From Streptococcus sp. DTU_2020_1001019_1_SI_AUS_MUR_006 (lineage in GTDB: Bacteria > Bacillota > Bacilli > Lactobacillales > Streptococcaceae): 64,000 nt of DNA. Positions 19,379 through 29,015 of the stretch are shown one piece after another. The DNA lies in NCBI RefSeq assembly GCF_032340315.1, contig NZ_CP135436.1, forward strand, positions 1,571,501-1,635,500. Direction: 5' to 3'. The translations under genes were made by a program, and so were the position numbers. The notes beneath the pieces are model-generated. The model worked only from the letters and a program-made list of their open reading frames with translations. It was not told where the DNA came from and made no database searches. Numbering within the stretch: the first letter of the stretch is position 1; each line of letters starts with the position of its first letter.

Positions 19379-20380
19379 TTATTCAATCACTTGACCAGCT
19401 TCTTTGAGAACTGATTCAGGAATAGTGATTCCAAGTTCTTGAGCAACTTTTTTGTTGATCACTGATTTACCAGTTGAGAAGACATTAACTGGTGTATCTG
19501 CAGGTTTTTCCCCCTTCAAGACTTTGGCAATCATTTTACCAGTAGCAACACCAAGATCGTGTTGGTCAACAACGACTGATGCTAAACCTCCAGCTTCTAC
19601 CATGGCAGTCGCACTTGGGTAGATTGGTTTTTTAGCTGTTTGATTGCTTGAAACGACAGTTGAGAATGCAGATGCGATTGTGTTATCGATTGGAACCCAG
19701 ATTGCATCTACTTTACCAGTCATAACGTTCACTGTTGAAGCAATTTCGTTCGTTGAAGGAACTGCGAATGTTTCTACTTTCAAACCAGCTTTTTCAGCGT
19801 AAGCTTTGAATTCTTCTACTTGTGATTTAGAGTTATCTTCGCTACTTGAATAAAGCGCTCCAACCGTCTTGACATCAGGTGTCAAAGTTTTGATCAATTC
19901 AACCTGTTGTTCAGCAGGGTTGTGGTCAGATACCCCTGTGATGTTCCCACCTGGTTTTTCCAAGTTTTGTACAAGGTTAGCACCAATTGGGTCTGTGATA
20001 GCTGCCATGATAACAGGAAGGTCTTTTGTTGCACTTGCAAGACCTTGAGCTGCTGGTGTTGCAATACCGACAACGACATCATTTCCATTTGCCACCAATT
20101 GTTTACTCATTGTCGCAACCTTACTTTGGTCACCTTCTGGGTTCATAAAGTCGATTTTGACTTGGTCACCTTTATAACCTTCTTCAGCAAGTCCATCTTG
20201 GATACCTTGGTAGATCAAGTCAAGCGATGGGTGGCTTACAAACTGAAGAACACCAACCTTAGCTGTTTTATTAGCTGTCTCAGTTTTAGTTTCTTGTTTC
20301 GTTAAACTAGAATATACCAAGCTTCCACCAACTACAAGTGCTAATACTACGATAATACCGAGTAGACGTTTGTTTTTCAT
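19379..20380 (-). CDS. trpX: ABC transporter substrate-binding protein (TrpX type)
   Basis: A 333-residue periplasmic-binding-protein-like receptor of the ABC_sub_bind family (VGVLQFVSHPSLDLIYQGIQ; VDQHDLGVATGKM). The N-terminus MKNKRLLGIIVVLALVVGGS is a signal or anchor segment but has no lipobox cysteine, so it is probably held by an uncleaved N-terminal helix, unlike most Gram-positive binding proteins. It is preceded by an AAGGAG site, a tiny ORF with one Trp codon, and a T-box. Confidence 0.9.
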   Translation of the reverse strand: MKNKRLLGIIVVLALVVGGSLVYSSLTKQETKTETANKTAKVGVLQFVSHPSLDLIYQGIQDGLAEEGYKGDQVKIDFMNPEGDQSKVATMSKQLVANGNDVVVGIATPAAQGLASATKDLPVIMAAITDPIGANLVQNLEKPGGNITGVSDHNPAEQQVELIKTLTPDVKTVGALYSSSEDNSKSQVEEFKAYAEKAGLKVETFAVPSTNEIASTVNVMTGKVDAIWVPIDNTIASAFSTVVSSNQTAKKPIYPSATAMVEAGGLASVVVDQHDLGVATGKMIAKVLKGEKPADTPVNVFSTGKSVINKKVAQELGITIPESVLKEAGQVIE

Positions 20381-20424
20381 AATTTTCTCCTTATTTCTTC
20401 TTAACTTATTATTTTTTTATTCAA

Positions 20425-20460
20425 TCACTTATTCAAGCGACGCCATCGTTTGATTTCCAT
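20425..20460 (-). CDS. Short upstream ORF (11 codons) between T-box and trpX
   Basis: The ORF reads MEIKRWRRLNK and is preceded by a strong GGGGAGG site 8 nt before the ATG. It lies immediately after the T-box terminator and ends 44 bp before trpX. It contains one Trp codon among basic residues. It may act as a leader peptide or simply load ribosomes. No family evidence; this is an inference from position and ribosome-binding site. Confidence 0.4.
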   Translation of the reverse strand: MEIKRWRRLNK

Positions 20461-20479
20461 AATTTTTTCCTCCCCATAG

Positions 20480-20714
20480 AAAAAGTCCTCACACAAAAAA
20501 CTTGTGTGAGGACGTCGATGCGCGGTGCCACCTCAATTATAGGAACTAGTCCTATCGCTCTTACTCGCTTCACGAGTTGCACTGTAAGGTGTGCTCACCG
20601 AATTCTTATGATTTCAAATTCTTAATAACATTCAGCCCAATTTTCATCACTTCCACCTATCTGTTTCCACCAACCACAGACTCTCTAAAAAATTTCAATG
20701 ATTACTTTCTGAAT
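20480..20714 (-). promoter_or_regulatory. T-box riboswitch, probably tryptophan-specific
   Basis: Minus-strand leader with the T-box core AGGTGGCACCGCG (20521-20533). A terminator hairpin GTCCTCACACAAG / TTGTGTGAGGAC (20485-20513) is followed by TTTTT. An AGTGATGAAAATTGGGC stretch at about 20633-20650 fits a specifier loop with UGG at 20637-20639. Uncharged tRNA-Trp would stabilise the antiterminator and turn on trpXYZ. Specifier assignment is by eye; the T-box class itself is clear. Confidence 0.9.
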
Positions 20715-20720
20715 GCTTAA

Positions 20721-20748
20721 ATTATATCATTTTACTAAAACTTGTCAA
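20721..20748 (-). promoter_or_regulatory. Promoter of the T-box leader / trpXYZ
   Basis: Minus strand TTGACA (20743-20748), 16 bp spacer, TATAAT (20721-20726). Confidence 0.85.
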
Positions 20749-20814
20749 GGGTTTTCATAAAATATTTTAAATATTAACAAAAATCCCCACGTTTTTTATA
20801 AAATCTAACTTGTA

Positions 20815-23640
20815 TCAACCTGAATTACGTAATCCTGTAGCAATTCCGTTGATAGTTGTATGGATTAATCTTTCTTCATCTGAAGATAACTCACCACGGC
20901 GTTGACGCTTAATCAATTCCAACTGAATATAGTTAAGGATATTGAAATAAGGCATGCGGTAGTTGAGACTGTCTTTCAAATAGGTATTTTCTGCCAAGAG
21001 CTCCTCATGGCCTTCAATAGCCAAGATAACGTCCTTAGTCAACTGCCATTCATCTAAAATGGTATAGTAAATTGCTTGTACTTCTTCACTTTCACACAGT
21101 TTAGCGTATTCAAAGGCAATGTTCATATTTGATTTTGACAAGACCATATCGACATTGGATAGGAGTGATTGGAAGAATGGCCAGTTTTGATACATTTCAC
21201 GAAGGAATTCAATATTTTTAGGATCTTGATCGATAAATTCCTTAAAGCTTGAACCAACTCCATACCAACCTGGGAACATGACACGACTTTGTGACCATGA
21301 GAATACCCAAGGAATAGCACGTAGACCACCGATTTCGGTAATTGTTTTACGAGCTGCTGGACGAGAACCAATATTGAAACTTGAAATAGCCTTGATTGGA
21401 CTAGATTCAAAGAAATAATCATAGAAATGTTCATTTCCAAATACAAGTTCACGATAAATATCGTAGCTACGTTCTACTACTTGATCCATGATTGCTTCAT
21501 AACGATTTGACGTATTGGTATCACTCTTCTTCTTGGTAATCATACGGTTGATAGCTGCTGAAACCAACATTTCAAGGTTATAGTAGGCTGCATCCTTGTT
21601 TCCGTATTTGTTGCCGATAACTTCTCCTTGCTCTGTCAATCGAATACGATCCTTAATTGACTTGAGCGGTTGAGAAGCAATGGCATCATAAGTAGGACCA
21701 CCACCACGACCAACTGTACCACCACGACCATGGAAGAAGGTTACTTTGACTCCAAATTCGTCACCAATAGCAGTCAATTGTTGTTGTGCCTTATAGAGTG
21801 TCCAACAAGATGATAGATAACCGCCATCCTTGTTACTATCAGAGTAGCCAAGCATGATTTCTTGGTAATTGTTTTTAGAAGCAATCCATTTCTTAGCAAG
21901 TGGTAGAGAGAAATACTTTCTCATTGTTTCTTCTGAATGATCCAAGTCTTCAATCGTCTCAAAGAGGGGAACAATCTGAACACGCGCTTTTTCAGCATCA
22001 ACTAGTCCTACTTCTTTAAGCATGATAGCCAACTCCAGCATATCTGACACGCTAGTTGCATGAGAGATAATCGTTTGACGAATGACATCTTCTCCCAAAC
22101 GGTCTTTTAATTCACGAGCAGTTTGGAAGATAGCCAGTTCTTTTTCGAGAAGTTCAGACTTCTCAGCATGAGTTGCAGACAAGATTCGAGGATCTTCTAA
22201 TAATTCATGCAATAGCAAGTCACATTTTTCATCTTCTGATAAATCACTATAGTGGTCATTGATTCCAGCAGATGCCAACAATTCTGCTACACAGGCTTCG
22301 TGGACGCTTGAATCTTGACGCATGTCGATGGAAGCCAAGAAGAAACCAAAGACTTCTACAGCTTCTAAAAGTTCTGCAAATTCACCTGTGAGTAAGGCCT
22401 CTGCCTTGTTTTCAAGTAATGAGTCCTTAATAATGTATAGATCTTGCTTGAACTCTTCGACTGTTTCGTAAAATGGTGGACGATCTTCAGCCAGCTCTTG
22501 AATAGCTCCTGAAAGTCGATTACTAATATAGTCTGTAATCACTCCTTGTTGATGTCCTTGAGTACCTAGAAGACGTTCAACAGGATGACGTTCATCAGCT
22601 GACGAGCCAACAACAGACCATTCTTTTAAATTCAAGAGTGTTTGAATCAATTTGGATTGAATCAAATGAAAGGCGCGGCGATAGGGTTCTTTCTCACGAA
22701 AGACTGATGTATCTCCAGACTGAGCAGCCATTTCTTCAACAGCTTTACTAGTTTTTGATAAATTAGTCGAGAGAGAGAAGGTACGATAGAGACTAGAAAT
22801 CTTGCTAATATAGTAGTTCAAGATCACTTCACTTTGAATGGTAGCAGAACGCAGAAGTGTCTCAGCAGTTACAAAAGGATTTCCATCACGGTCTCCACCA
22901 ATCCACATTCCCATAGTAATAGGTTTTGCTTGTTTAAGATCAATTCCTTGCTCTTTCGCTAGACGTTTGTACTCTAGCATCAAGTTAGGAACAGCCTGTA
23001 GGAAGGAACTATTGTAGTACTCCATCACATTAGTGATTTCGTTGGTTACTTTTAGTTTCTTCTCACGAATCATATCTGTCTGCATGATGATTTCAATATA
23101 GCGACGAAGATCATTATGCCATTTTTCCTTGTTAATGAGTCCCATTTTCACGTCACGATATTTACGTAAAAGGGTATGGATATGAGTGGTCAAATCCAAC
23201 ATACTCTTACGTTGAACCTGAGTTGGATGGGCTGTCAAAACTGGCACCACGTTCAAGTGTTCAAGAATCTCAGCAGCGTTTTCTTTTTCAGCCACCATTT
23301 TAATAGTTGTTGACAATTTACCCAGATAGTCTTGATCGACATTATTTAGATGGTTAATCTCATAAGCCAAGTCAACATCTTCTGAGATGTTAATTAAAAG
23401 AGGCAAAATAGAGAAGTATCTAGAAATGTAGACCATCTCATCATTTGAAAGCCCTGTTACTACTTTATCTAGCCCTTGATAGTCAAGTTTTGAAGAAAGT
23501 TCCTTCAAGTGCATAATCTTATCGAAGGTTTCAGCAGGAAGCATATTTTTTGTGATATCTTCCAGCATATCTGTCAAGATTTGCACTTCTTCTTGTACGA
23601 CCGTTTTGTTACTATAATTTTCTAACTTTTGAAGAGACAT
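20815..23640 (-). CDS. ppc: Phosphoenolpyruvate carboxylase
   Basis: A 941-residue enzyme that carboxylates PEP with bicarbonate to oxaloacetate, feeding aspartate synthesis. Signature sequences are [13 protein letters not shown] (catalytic His), [15 protein letters not shown] and [14 protein letters not shown] (catalytic loop), with the C-terminal NSG replaced by RNSG, normal for the family. It starts 25 bp after the ftsW stop, so the two are probably co-transcribed from the ftsW promoter. Confidence 0.97.
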   Translation of the reverse strand: MSLQKLENYSNKTVVQEEVQILTDMLEDITKNMLPAETFDKIMHLKELSSKLDYQGLDKVVTGLSNDEMVYISRYFSILPLLINISEDVDLAYEINHLNNVDQDYLGKLSTTIKMVAEKENAAEILEHLNVVPVLTAHPTQVQRKSMLDLTTHIHTLLRKYRDVKMGLINKEKWHNDLRRYIEIIMQTDMIREKKLKVTNEITNVMEYYNSSFLQAVPNLMLEYKRLAKEQGIDLKQAKPITMGMWIGGDRDGNPFVTAETLLRSATIQSEVILNYYISKISSLYRTFSLSTNLSKTSKAVEEMAAQSGDTSVFREKEPYRRAFHLIQSKLIQTLLNLKEWSVVGSSADERHPVERLLGTQGHQQGVITDYISNRLSGAIQELAEDRPPFYETVEEFKQDLYIIKDSLLENKAEALLTGEFAELLEAVEVFGFFLASIDMRQDSSVHEACVAELLASAGINDHYSDLSEDEKCDLLLHELLEDPRILSATHAEKSELLEKELAIFQTARELKDRLGEDVIRQTIISHATSVSDMLELAIMLKEVGLVDAEKARVQIVPLFETIEDLDHSEETMRKYFSLPLAKKWIASKNNYQEIMLGYSDSNKDGGYLSSCWTLYKAQQQLTAIGDEFGVKVTFFHGRGGTVGRGGGPTYDAIASQPLKSIKDRIRLTEQGEVIGNKYGNKDAAYYNLEMLVSAAINRMITKKKSDTNTSNRYEAIMDQVVERSYDIYRELVFGNEHFYDYFFESSPIKAISSFNIGSRPAARKTITEIGGLRAIPWVFSWSQSRVMFPGWYGVGSSFKEFIDQDPKNIEFLREMYQNWPFFQSLLSNVDMVLSKSNMNIAFEYAKLCESEEVQAIYYTILDEWQLTKDVILAIEGHEELLAENTYLKDSLNYRMPYFNILNYIQLELIKRQRRGELSSDEERLIHTTINGIATGLRNSG

Positions 23641-23665
23641 TTTTTTCTCCTTGTTATATTATGTC

Positions 23666-24877
23666 TTAGAGTTGCGCTTCTAATTCGCGATAGAGTTTGG
23701 CACGTTTTTCACTGGCATCAATATTCAACACAAAAGCGATGGCTACTGATAGCACCAAGAGACTATTTCCTCCTTGCGATAGGAAGGGGAAGGTTACCCC
23801 TGTTGAAGGGATCAAGCCTGATATACCGCCAATGTTAACGAATACCTGTATCAGAATCATTCCACCAATACCGATTGCCACCATTGAGTTGAAAGGATCT
23901 CTCGCTCGAATACCTACCAAAATAATACGAAGAATCAAGAAGAATAGAAGAGCCAAAATAAGACTAGCTCCTACAAATCCAAACTCCTCTATCACAATCG
24001 AAAAGACAAAGTCTGTATGGGCTTCTGGTAGATAACCTCGTTTTTCAATGGAATTTCCTAAACCAAGACCAAACCAGCCACCATTAACCATTGCATAATA
24101 AGAATTAGCTAACTGATGTCCAGATCCTGCTAGGTCATTAAAGGGGTTGAAAAAAGCACTGAAACGCTTGGCAACATAACCAAATACAGGAATTTTTGAG
24201 AATTTTTCAACACCGATAAACCGAATGGCAGTCAAGGAAAAAATGGATGTTCCAGCCAGCAGTCCCAAAATAGTTGTGAACCAACGATAAGCTATTCCAC
24301 TGATGGTATACATGAGCAAGGATACTAAAATCAAGATGGTTGCATTTCCAAGGTCAGGGAAGATTGCCAAACTACCAATCATGACCAAGAGGACAAAACG
24401 CCAATCATTAAAGGCTCTTGGCAACCACTGATTAAGGGTTAAAACTTGGAAGTCATAAACCGCAATCTCATCTTGTTGTTTTGAAAAACGCTGAGCCAAG
24501 TACCAAATGATAATAATCTTTAGATACTCTGCTGGTTGAATCGTGACCGGGCCAACCTTGATCCAGCCATAGGCTCCATTGATGGGAGTACCTATTAACC
24601 GTGCCAGAGCTAGAAGTATCAGCTCGACAAACATGACGATAAAGATCAAGCGCTCATTACGGAGAAATCCTAATTTTAATTTATAGATTAAGGCTATTAA
24701 GAATAAACTGGCTATCCAGAAAATCCCCTGATTTCGCACTAGATATAATGCACTCTTTCCTTCCTGGATGAGGGACGCACTAGTTGTCGAATAAACTACA
24801 ATCAATCCTAAAACGGATAAAAGTAGATAAGGAATCAAAATTGAATAATTCAGCAGGTGCCTTTTACTTATTTTCAT
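23666..24877 (-). CDS. ftsW: Septal peptidoglycan polymerase FtsW (SEDS family)
   Basis: A 403-residue SEDS glycosyltransferase with about ten transmembrane helices. Family motifs include GSGHQLANSYYAMVNGGWFGLGLG, split here as GSGHQLANSY and GGWFGLGLG, and PEAHTDFVFSIVIEE. It polymerises glycan strands at the septum together with a class b PBP. Adjacency to ppc is the usual streptococcal arrangement and favours FtsW over RodA. Confidence 0.93.
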   Translation of the reverse strand: MKISKRHLLNYSILIPYLLLSVLGLIVVYSTTSASLIQEGKSALYLVRNQGIFWIASLFLIALIYKLKLGFLRNERLIFIVMFVELILLALARLIGTPINGAYGWIKVGPVTIQPAEYLKIIIIWYLAQRFSKQQDEIAVYDFQVLTLNQWLPRAFNDWRFVLLVMIGSLAIFPDLGNATILILVSLLMYTISGIAYRWFTTILGLLAGTSIFSLTAIRFIGVEKFSKIPVFGYVAKRFSAFFNPFNDLAGSGHQLANSYYAMVNGGWFGLGLGNSIEKRGYLPEAHTDFVFSIVIEEFGFVGASLILALLFFLILRIILVGIRARDPFNSMVAIGIGGMILIQVFVNIGGISGLIPSTGVTFPFLSQGGNSLLVLSVAIAFVLNIDASEKRAKLYRELEAQL

Positions 24878-24939
24878 ATGTCACCTATCTTTCGGAAAAA
24901 TATTTTTATTTTCCCTTATTATTTCTAGTTTTACATGCT

Positions 24940-24948
24940 ATTATACCA
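24940..24948 (-). promoter_or_regulatory. ftsW promoter (extended -10)
   Basis: Minus strand TGGTATAAT with TATAAT at 24940-24945, about 63 bp before the ftsW start. Confidence 0.65.
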
Positions 24949-25012
24949 TTTTTTAGCCTAGAAAAAAACTCTTACAGTATAAACATTCGAATTTTACTCA
25001 AATATAGCATAA

Positions 25013-25032
25013 AAAGGGCAGTAACGCCCTTT
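25013..25032 (-). terminator. Terminator after the SEC10/PgrA-like gene
   Basis: The stem AAAGGGC / GCCCTTT is followed on the minus strand by TTT and A/T-rich sequence, 6 bp after the stop codon. Confidence 0.85.
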
Positions 25033-25037
25033 CTATT

Positions 25038-27734
25038 TTATCTATATTTTCGTTTTCCAGCTAAAGCAAGTAGTCCAACACTTGCTCCAAGCAATGCTAA
25101 AAGTCCTGACTCTTTCGTTCCTGTATTTGGAAGCTGTTTCTTAGGTTCTGCTTTTGCATTTGTAGCTTGTGCAGGCGCTTGATAGGTTTTATCGTCTTTA
25201 GTTCCTACAGTAACTTGATCTACTGTGTAATCAACAATATTACCCTTTTCATCCAAAACTGGGACTGGTTGGTAGCCAGCTTTTTCAAGCTCTTTACGTT
25301 TAGCATCTGCAAGTTCAGCCAAACGTTTTGCTTCAGCTTCTTCAAACTTCGCTTTAGCAGTTTCGTAAGCAGTTTGAGCTTGGTCTGCTGCAAGGCTCTT
25401 AACTTCGTAGTCTAATTTAGCTTTGTTTTGCGCCTTATACACATCTTTAAGCTCAGTTTCAGCTTTTTCAAGCTCTGCTTTCGCTTCTTTCAAACGAGCT
25501 TTCGCACCGTTAAGGTCTGCAAGCTCTTTTTCGGCTTGTTTAACTTCTTTTTGTGCATCTTGAAGGGCTTTCTTAGCAAGAGATACCGCTTGGGCTTTGC
25601 TTGTAGCAATCGCTTCAAGTTCTTTCATCTTGCCTTCTTCTGCTTTAAGCGCTTCTTGTGCAGTTTTAAGAACTTTCTCAGCGTCTTTCAATTTGGCTTG
25701 CGCATCTTTAAGAGCTTCTTCTTTTACAGACTGTGTAGCAGTCAAAGTGTTAACAAGAGCGTTAGCATTAGAAAGAGTAACTACTGCCATATCATGACGC
25801 TCTTTTGCTTTATCAAAAGCTTTTTGTGCGTTGGCAAGTGGGCTTTCACCATTTTTCAAAGCAGTCAAATTAGCTTCAGCGTTTGTAAGAGCAAGTTTAG
25901 CATCTGACTCTGCTTTTGTTTTCGCTTCAAACGTAGCTTGTGTGTTATCACGAGCAGTCATAGCATCAGCAAGCGCTTGACGAGCTTCGCTCAATTTACG
26001 CTCAATCGCTTCGTTACTTAGTGGGTTAGCAATAGGTGTTTTATCCCATTTAGAGTCCTTTACTTCTTCATTACGAATAGCAGTCAAGAAGTGAGTAGTG
26101 TAAAAGTCGTCTGTTTTACTTTGTGCTACACCACCGAAGTAGATGGTTTCATGAGCATAGTCGAATTGGAGGATACCCTGAGTGTGTGCATAGTCACCTT
26201 TAGTTGACACAAGCATGATGAGATCATTATATAACTGCTCTTTCATTTCGCCAAGAGTTTTACGATAAACTCCGTCAGCATCGTCAAAATCATGGAAAAC
26301 ATAAGTGGTTACAGTATTTTCATAATACTGTTCACCCTTGTTTTCTTCCTCTTTGTCTGTCGTAGGCATACCATATTCTTTGGCAACTTTATTAACACCT
26401 TTAGCATAGTGTCCGACACCACCCTTAGCACGGTAGTCATCTTTCATAGCTTTAGAGAAGTTTGCTTTCAAATATTCTTTTGCAACCTTATCAGCAAATT
26501 CAAGAGAAGTTTTTGAAAGAACAACGTCTGAGAGTCCAAGTTGATGGCGCATTTGGTTGATAAGGTCAACCACGTAATAGTTCAACTCATCTTTAATCGC
26601 TTGTGGGAGATTGTTAATATCGTAGCGAGTTTCATCTGCTTGGTCTGCTTTGCTTGGAACATATTTGTTGAGTTTCTTGTGTTCTACTTGTGCATTTACG
26701 ATTTTATCGTAAAGCTCCATAGTACGTTTATCACGTTCTTCCTCAGTCATTTCGACACCTGAACGGATTTGACGAAGGAACTCCATTTCATCTTTCACTG
26801 CTTGAATGAAAGCTGGTGAAAGAGTAATCGTTTGTTTCTTAGAGCTATCTTGAAGTGCGTCAAGCACAGATACCGCTTGGTTGTAAATAGCAAGAGCGTT
26901 ATCACGGTTAGTTTTCGCAGTTTTAGCTTCGTTTTCAGTACGCTCTACATCTTGTGTAGCAGTTTTAACAGTTGTTTCAGCTTTAGTAATTTGGTCAGCA
27001 AGCTCACCATCCAATTTCTTAGCTTCATCAAGAGCTGCTTGTGCATCTTCTTGTGCTTGTTTGCTTGTAGCTTCTTCTTTAATTGCTGCGTCTTGTTTCT
27101 CTTTAGCATCAGCAAGACCAACACCATTCAAAGCGTCCTCTGCATTTTTAACGGTAGTTTTAGCATCAGCTACTCCATTTTCTGCTTGAGTCACTTCTGC
27201 TTGTTTAGTTCCAACAGTTTTGCCTTGAATAGCAACATTACGGTCTGCATCATCTTGTTCAGTTTGCGCAGAAGATACCCCTTGTTCAGCAGTTGGAACT
27301 TTTGCTTTAGCAGTTTCCACTTTCTTCTCAGCATCTTTGATAACTTCAGGTGTTGCTTTGTCAGCAGTCTTTTGAGCATCGTCTTTAGCTTGTTTTAAGT
27401 CAGCGACTTTCTTTTCTGCCTTATCAGAATTTTCATTCGCTTGATCCAAGACTTCTTTTGCCTTATCTGCATCTTCTTGAGTTTGTTTAGCAGTAGCACC
27501 AAGTTCAGCGACTTCCTCCTTAGTCGGAGTTTTCACTTCCACTTTCTTAGGCGCTTCTTTCTCTACTAAAGCTGGTTCGTTTTTAGCATCTGTAATGTTA
27601 AACGCTGGCTCAGTTTGAGCAGTACGAACACCACCTGCATTATCTACATTGGGTTCAGCTACCTCATTTGCACTTACAGTTGTTGCAAGGCCCGTTGCTG
27701 CTATGGCAGTCAAAGCAATCAATTCTTTTTTCAT
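25038..27734 (-). CDS. LPXTG-anchored SEC10/PgrA surface-exclusion-like protein
   Basis: An 898-residue cell-wall-anchored protein. A signal peptide (about 1-22, VSA cleavage region) is followed by a long Lys/Ala/Glu coiled coil (about 65-290). A globular domain (about 335-590) resembles the SEC10/PgrA surface-exclusion domain and includes DVVLSKTSLEFADKVAKEYL. A second coiled coil follows (about 600-835), then LPNTG at 868-872, a hydrophobic helix and KRKYR. Relatives on conjugative plasmids reduce mating between like cells; chromosomal copies may be adhesins. It is divergent from an XRE regulator gene. Confidence 0.9.
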   Translation of the reverse strand: MKKELIALTAIAATGLATTVSANEVAEPNVDNAGGVRTAQTEPAFNITDAKNEPALVEKEAPKKVEVKTPTKEEVAELGATAKQTQEDADKAKEVLDQANENSDKAEKKVADLKQAKDDAQKTADKATPEVIKDAEKKVETAKAKVPTAEQGVSSAQTEQDDADRNVAIQGKTVGTKQAEVTQAENGVADAKTTVKNAEDALNGVGLADAKEKQDAAIKEEATSKQAQEDAQAALDEAKKLDGELADQITKAETTVKTATQDVERTENEAKTAKTNRDNALAIYNQAVSVLDALQDSSKKQTITLSPAFIQAVKDEMEFLRQIRSGVEMTEEERDKRTMELYDKIVNAQVEHKKLNKYVPSKADQADETRYDINNLPQAIKDELNYYVVDLINQMRHQLGLSDVVLSKTSLEFADKVAKEYLKANFSKAMKDDYRAKGGVGHYAKGVNKVAKEYGMPTTDKEEENKGEQYYENTVTTYVFHDFDDADGVYRKTLGEMKEQLYNDLIMLVSTKGDYAHTQGILQFDYAHETIYFGGVAQSKTDDFYTTHFLTAIRNEEVKDSKWDKTPIANPLSNEAIERKLSEARQALADAMTARDNTQATFEAKTKAESDAKLALTNAEANLTALKNGESPLANAQKAFDKAKERHDMAVVTLSNANALVNTLTATQSVKEEALKDAQAKLKDAEKVLKTAQEALKAEEGKMKELEAIATSKAQAVSLAKKALQDAQKEVKQAEKELADLNGAKARLKEAKAELEKAETELKDVYKAQNKAKLDYEVKSLAADQAQTAYETAKAKFEEAEAKRLAELADAKRKELEKAGYQPVPVLDEKGNIVDYTVDQVTVGTKDDKTYQAPAQATNAKAEPKKQLPNTGTKESGLLALLGASVGLLALAGKRKYR

Positions 27735-27834
27735 AGGTTTCCCCTTTTTATTTTTTTATACCTTCATTATACCACAATATACAACTTTTTAAAGTCATTT
27801 TATTAAAATATAACTATTTGAAGTCTAAAAAATG

Positions 27835-27848
27835 CAGTCGTTTGACTG
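27835..27848. promoter_or_regulatory. Candidate operator between SEC10-like and XRE genes
   Basis: The palindrome CAGTC-GTTT-GACTG sits 26 bp before the XRE start, in the divergent promoter region. XRE proteins bind short dyads of this type. There is no direct evidence of binding. Confidence 0.4.
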
Positions 27849-27873
27849 TATCATGTAAGTAGCGAGGTACTAC

Positions 27874-28212
27874 ATGGTCAAAAATAAAAGTAATTTGCAA
27901 GACTACATTTCTAAACGCATCCGTTTACTCAGAATAGAAAGAGGATATACCCAAGAACAATTAGAGGAAATGGCTGACTTAGGAACAAATTATGTTTACA
28001 AATTAGAAAATCTATCAACAAACTTAAAGATTCAAACTCTAGAAAAAGTCATGGAAGCATTAGAAGTAGATTTAGACACTTTCTTTGATATCCAACTGAA
28101 AGAAGAAGACCCCAAAATATCCCGTCTGATTGACGAATTGAAACTTCTTCCTACAGAACAAAGATCTCGTGTACTAGATGCACTACTGCTAATTCTGAAA
28201 GAAGTCCAATAG
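27874..28212 (+). CDS. XRE-family transcriptional regulator
   Basis: A 112-residue protein with an N-terminal HTH_3 domain (about 10-65: IRLLRIERGYTQEQLEEMAD and NYVYKLENLSTNLKIQTLEK) and a short C-terminal helical tail (about 75-112). It is read divergently from the LPXTG SEC10-like gene, which makes that gene and itself the likely targets. A strong terminator follows. Confidence 0.92.
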   Translation: MVKNKSNLQDYISKRIRLLRIERGYTQEQLEEMADLGTNYVYKLENLSTNLKIQTLEKVMEALEVDLDTFFDIQLKEEDPKISRLIDELKLLPTEQRSRVLDALLLILKEVQ

Positions 28213-28217
28213 AAAAA

Positions 28218-28258
28218 AACTATCTACTTTCTAAAAAAGAAAGATAGATAGTTTTTTT
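28218..28258 (+). terminator. Terminator after the XRE gene
   Basis: AACTATCTA...TTTCT pairs with AGAAAGATAGATAGTT and is followed by TTTTTTT. Confidence 0.9.
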
Positions 28259-28409
28259 ATTATGTGACTATTAGTCCGTCTCGCTCCGTGAGGTGCGAGA
28301 CAAATAAACCACCCGCTATGCGGGTGCGCGTCGAAGGTTATACCAAAAAAACTCCAAACGCGATACAATAAAGGTGTTCAAGCCAATTGTAAAGCGAAAG
28401 GAGAAAACC

Positions 28410-28874
28410 ATGGTACAAAAGTCTCATAGTTTATTACACACAAAGTGGCACTGTAAGTATCACATTGTGTTCACCCCTAAGTATAGACGAAAAGTCATCT
28501 ATAATCAATATCGGAGTAGTTTAGGTGAAATATTTCATCGCTTGTGTAGTTATAAGGGAGTTGAAATTATCGAGGGTCACTTAATGCCAGACCATGTACA
28601 TATGTTAGTAAGTATTCCACCAAGGATAAGTGTTTCGAGTTTTATGGGTTATTTAAAAGGTAAAAGTGCACTCATGATGTTTGACAAACACGCCAATTTG
28701 AAATATAAGTTTGGGAATCGGCATTTCTGGGCAGAAGGTTATTATGTGAGTACAGTAGGGCTTAATGAAGCCACGATAAGGAAATACATACAAGATCAGG
28801 AAAAGCATGATATAGCACTAGATAAATTAAGTGTAAAAGAATATGAGGATCCCTTTAGGGATAGTGGCAAGTAA
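28410..28874 (+). CDS. tnpA: IS200/IS605-family transposase TnpA (Y1 HUH)
   Basis: A 154-residue single-strand transposase. The HUH motif is His62-Val-His64 in MPDHVHMLV and the nucleophile is Tyr126 in TIRKYIQDQE. Length is typical. The start at 28410 follows AAAGGAG; an upstream in-frame start at 28374 has no ribosome-binding site. No tnpB gene accompanies it. Both catalytic motifs are intact. Confidence 0.93.
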   Translation: MVQKSHSLLHTKWHCKYHIVFTPKYRRKVIYNQYRSSLGEIFHRLCSYKGVEIIEGHLMPDHVHMLVSIPPRISVSSFMGYLKGKSALMMFDKHANLKYKFGNRHFWAEGYYVSTVGLNEATIRKYIQDQEKHDIALDKLSVKEYEDPFRDSGK

Positions 28875-28984
28875 TACTCACGCCTCTTTAAGAGGCAAGT
28901 GACGAGTCAAGAGCAATGAGGCTTGAACAACGTGAAAGCCAGCGTCTTTAGGCGCTGGCTGGTAATTTGGGCTTATAGCCCTGG

Positions 28985-29010
28985 TGCAAACCACCCGTTA
29001 GACGGGTGGT
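28985..29010 (-). terminator. IS200 right-end hairpin serving as prsA terminator
   Basis: On the minus strand, 5-30 bp after the prsA stop, AACCACCCGTCTAACGGGTG folds into a stable hairpin followed by GTTTGC. It belongs to the IS end. The T-tract is weak, so termination efficiency is uncertain. Confidence 0.5.
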
Positions 29011-29015
29011 TATGA

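Larger units (their letters stand above)
28305..29012 (+). mobile_element. IS200/IS605-family element (tnpA only)
   Basis: There is a subterminal hairpin at the left, ACCCGCTATGCGGGT (about 28311-28325), and one at the right, ACCACCCGTTAGACGGGTGG (about 28989-29008), with no terminal inverted repeats, as in IS200-type elements. A single Y1 transposase gene lies inside. The segment after the gene holds three further hairpins: GCCTCTT/AAGAGGC, AGCCAGCG/CGCTGGCT and GGGCT/AGCCC. The exact ends are not certain. The right end lies about 4 bp from the prsA stop. Confidence 0.8.

Noticed and set aside
26945..27379. Lys/Leu-rich minus-strand frames inside the SEC10-like gene
   Set aside because: They are out-of-frame readings of the coiled-coil repeats, with no starts of their own.
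25167..27398. Several Cys/Phe-rich plus-strand frames opposite the SEC10-like gene
   Set aside because: They are shadows of the Lys/Ala/Glu-rich coiled-coil coding sequence and lack ribosome-binding sites.
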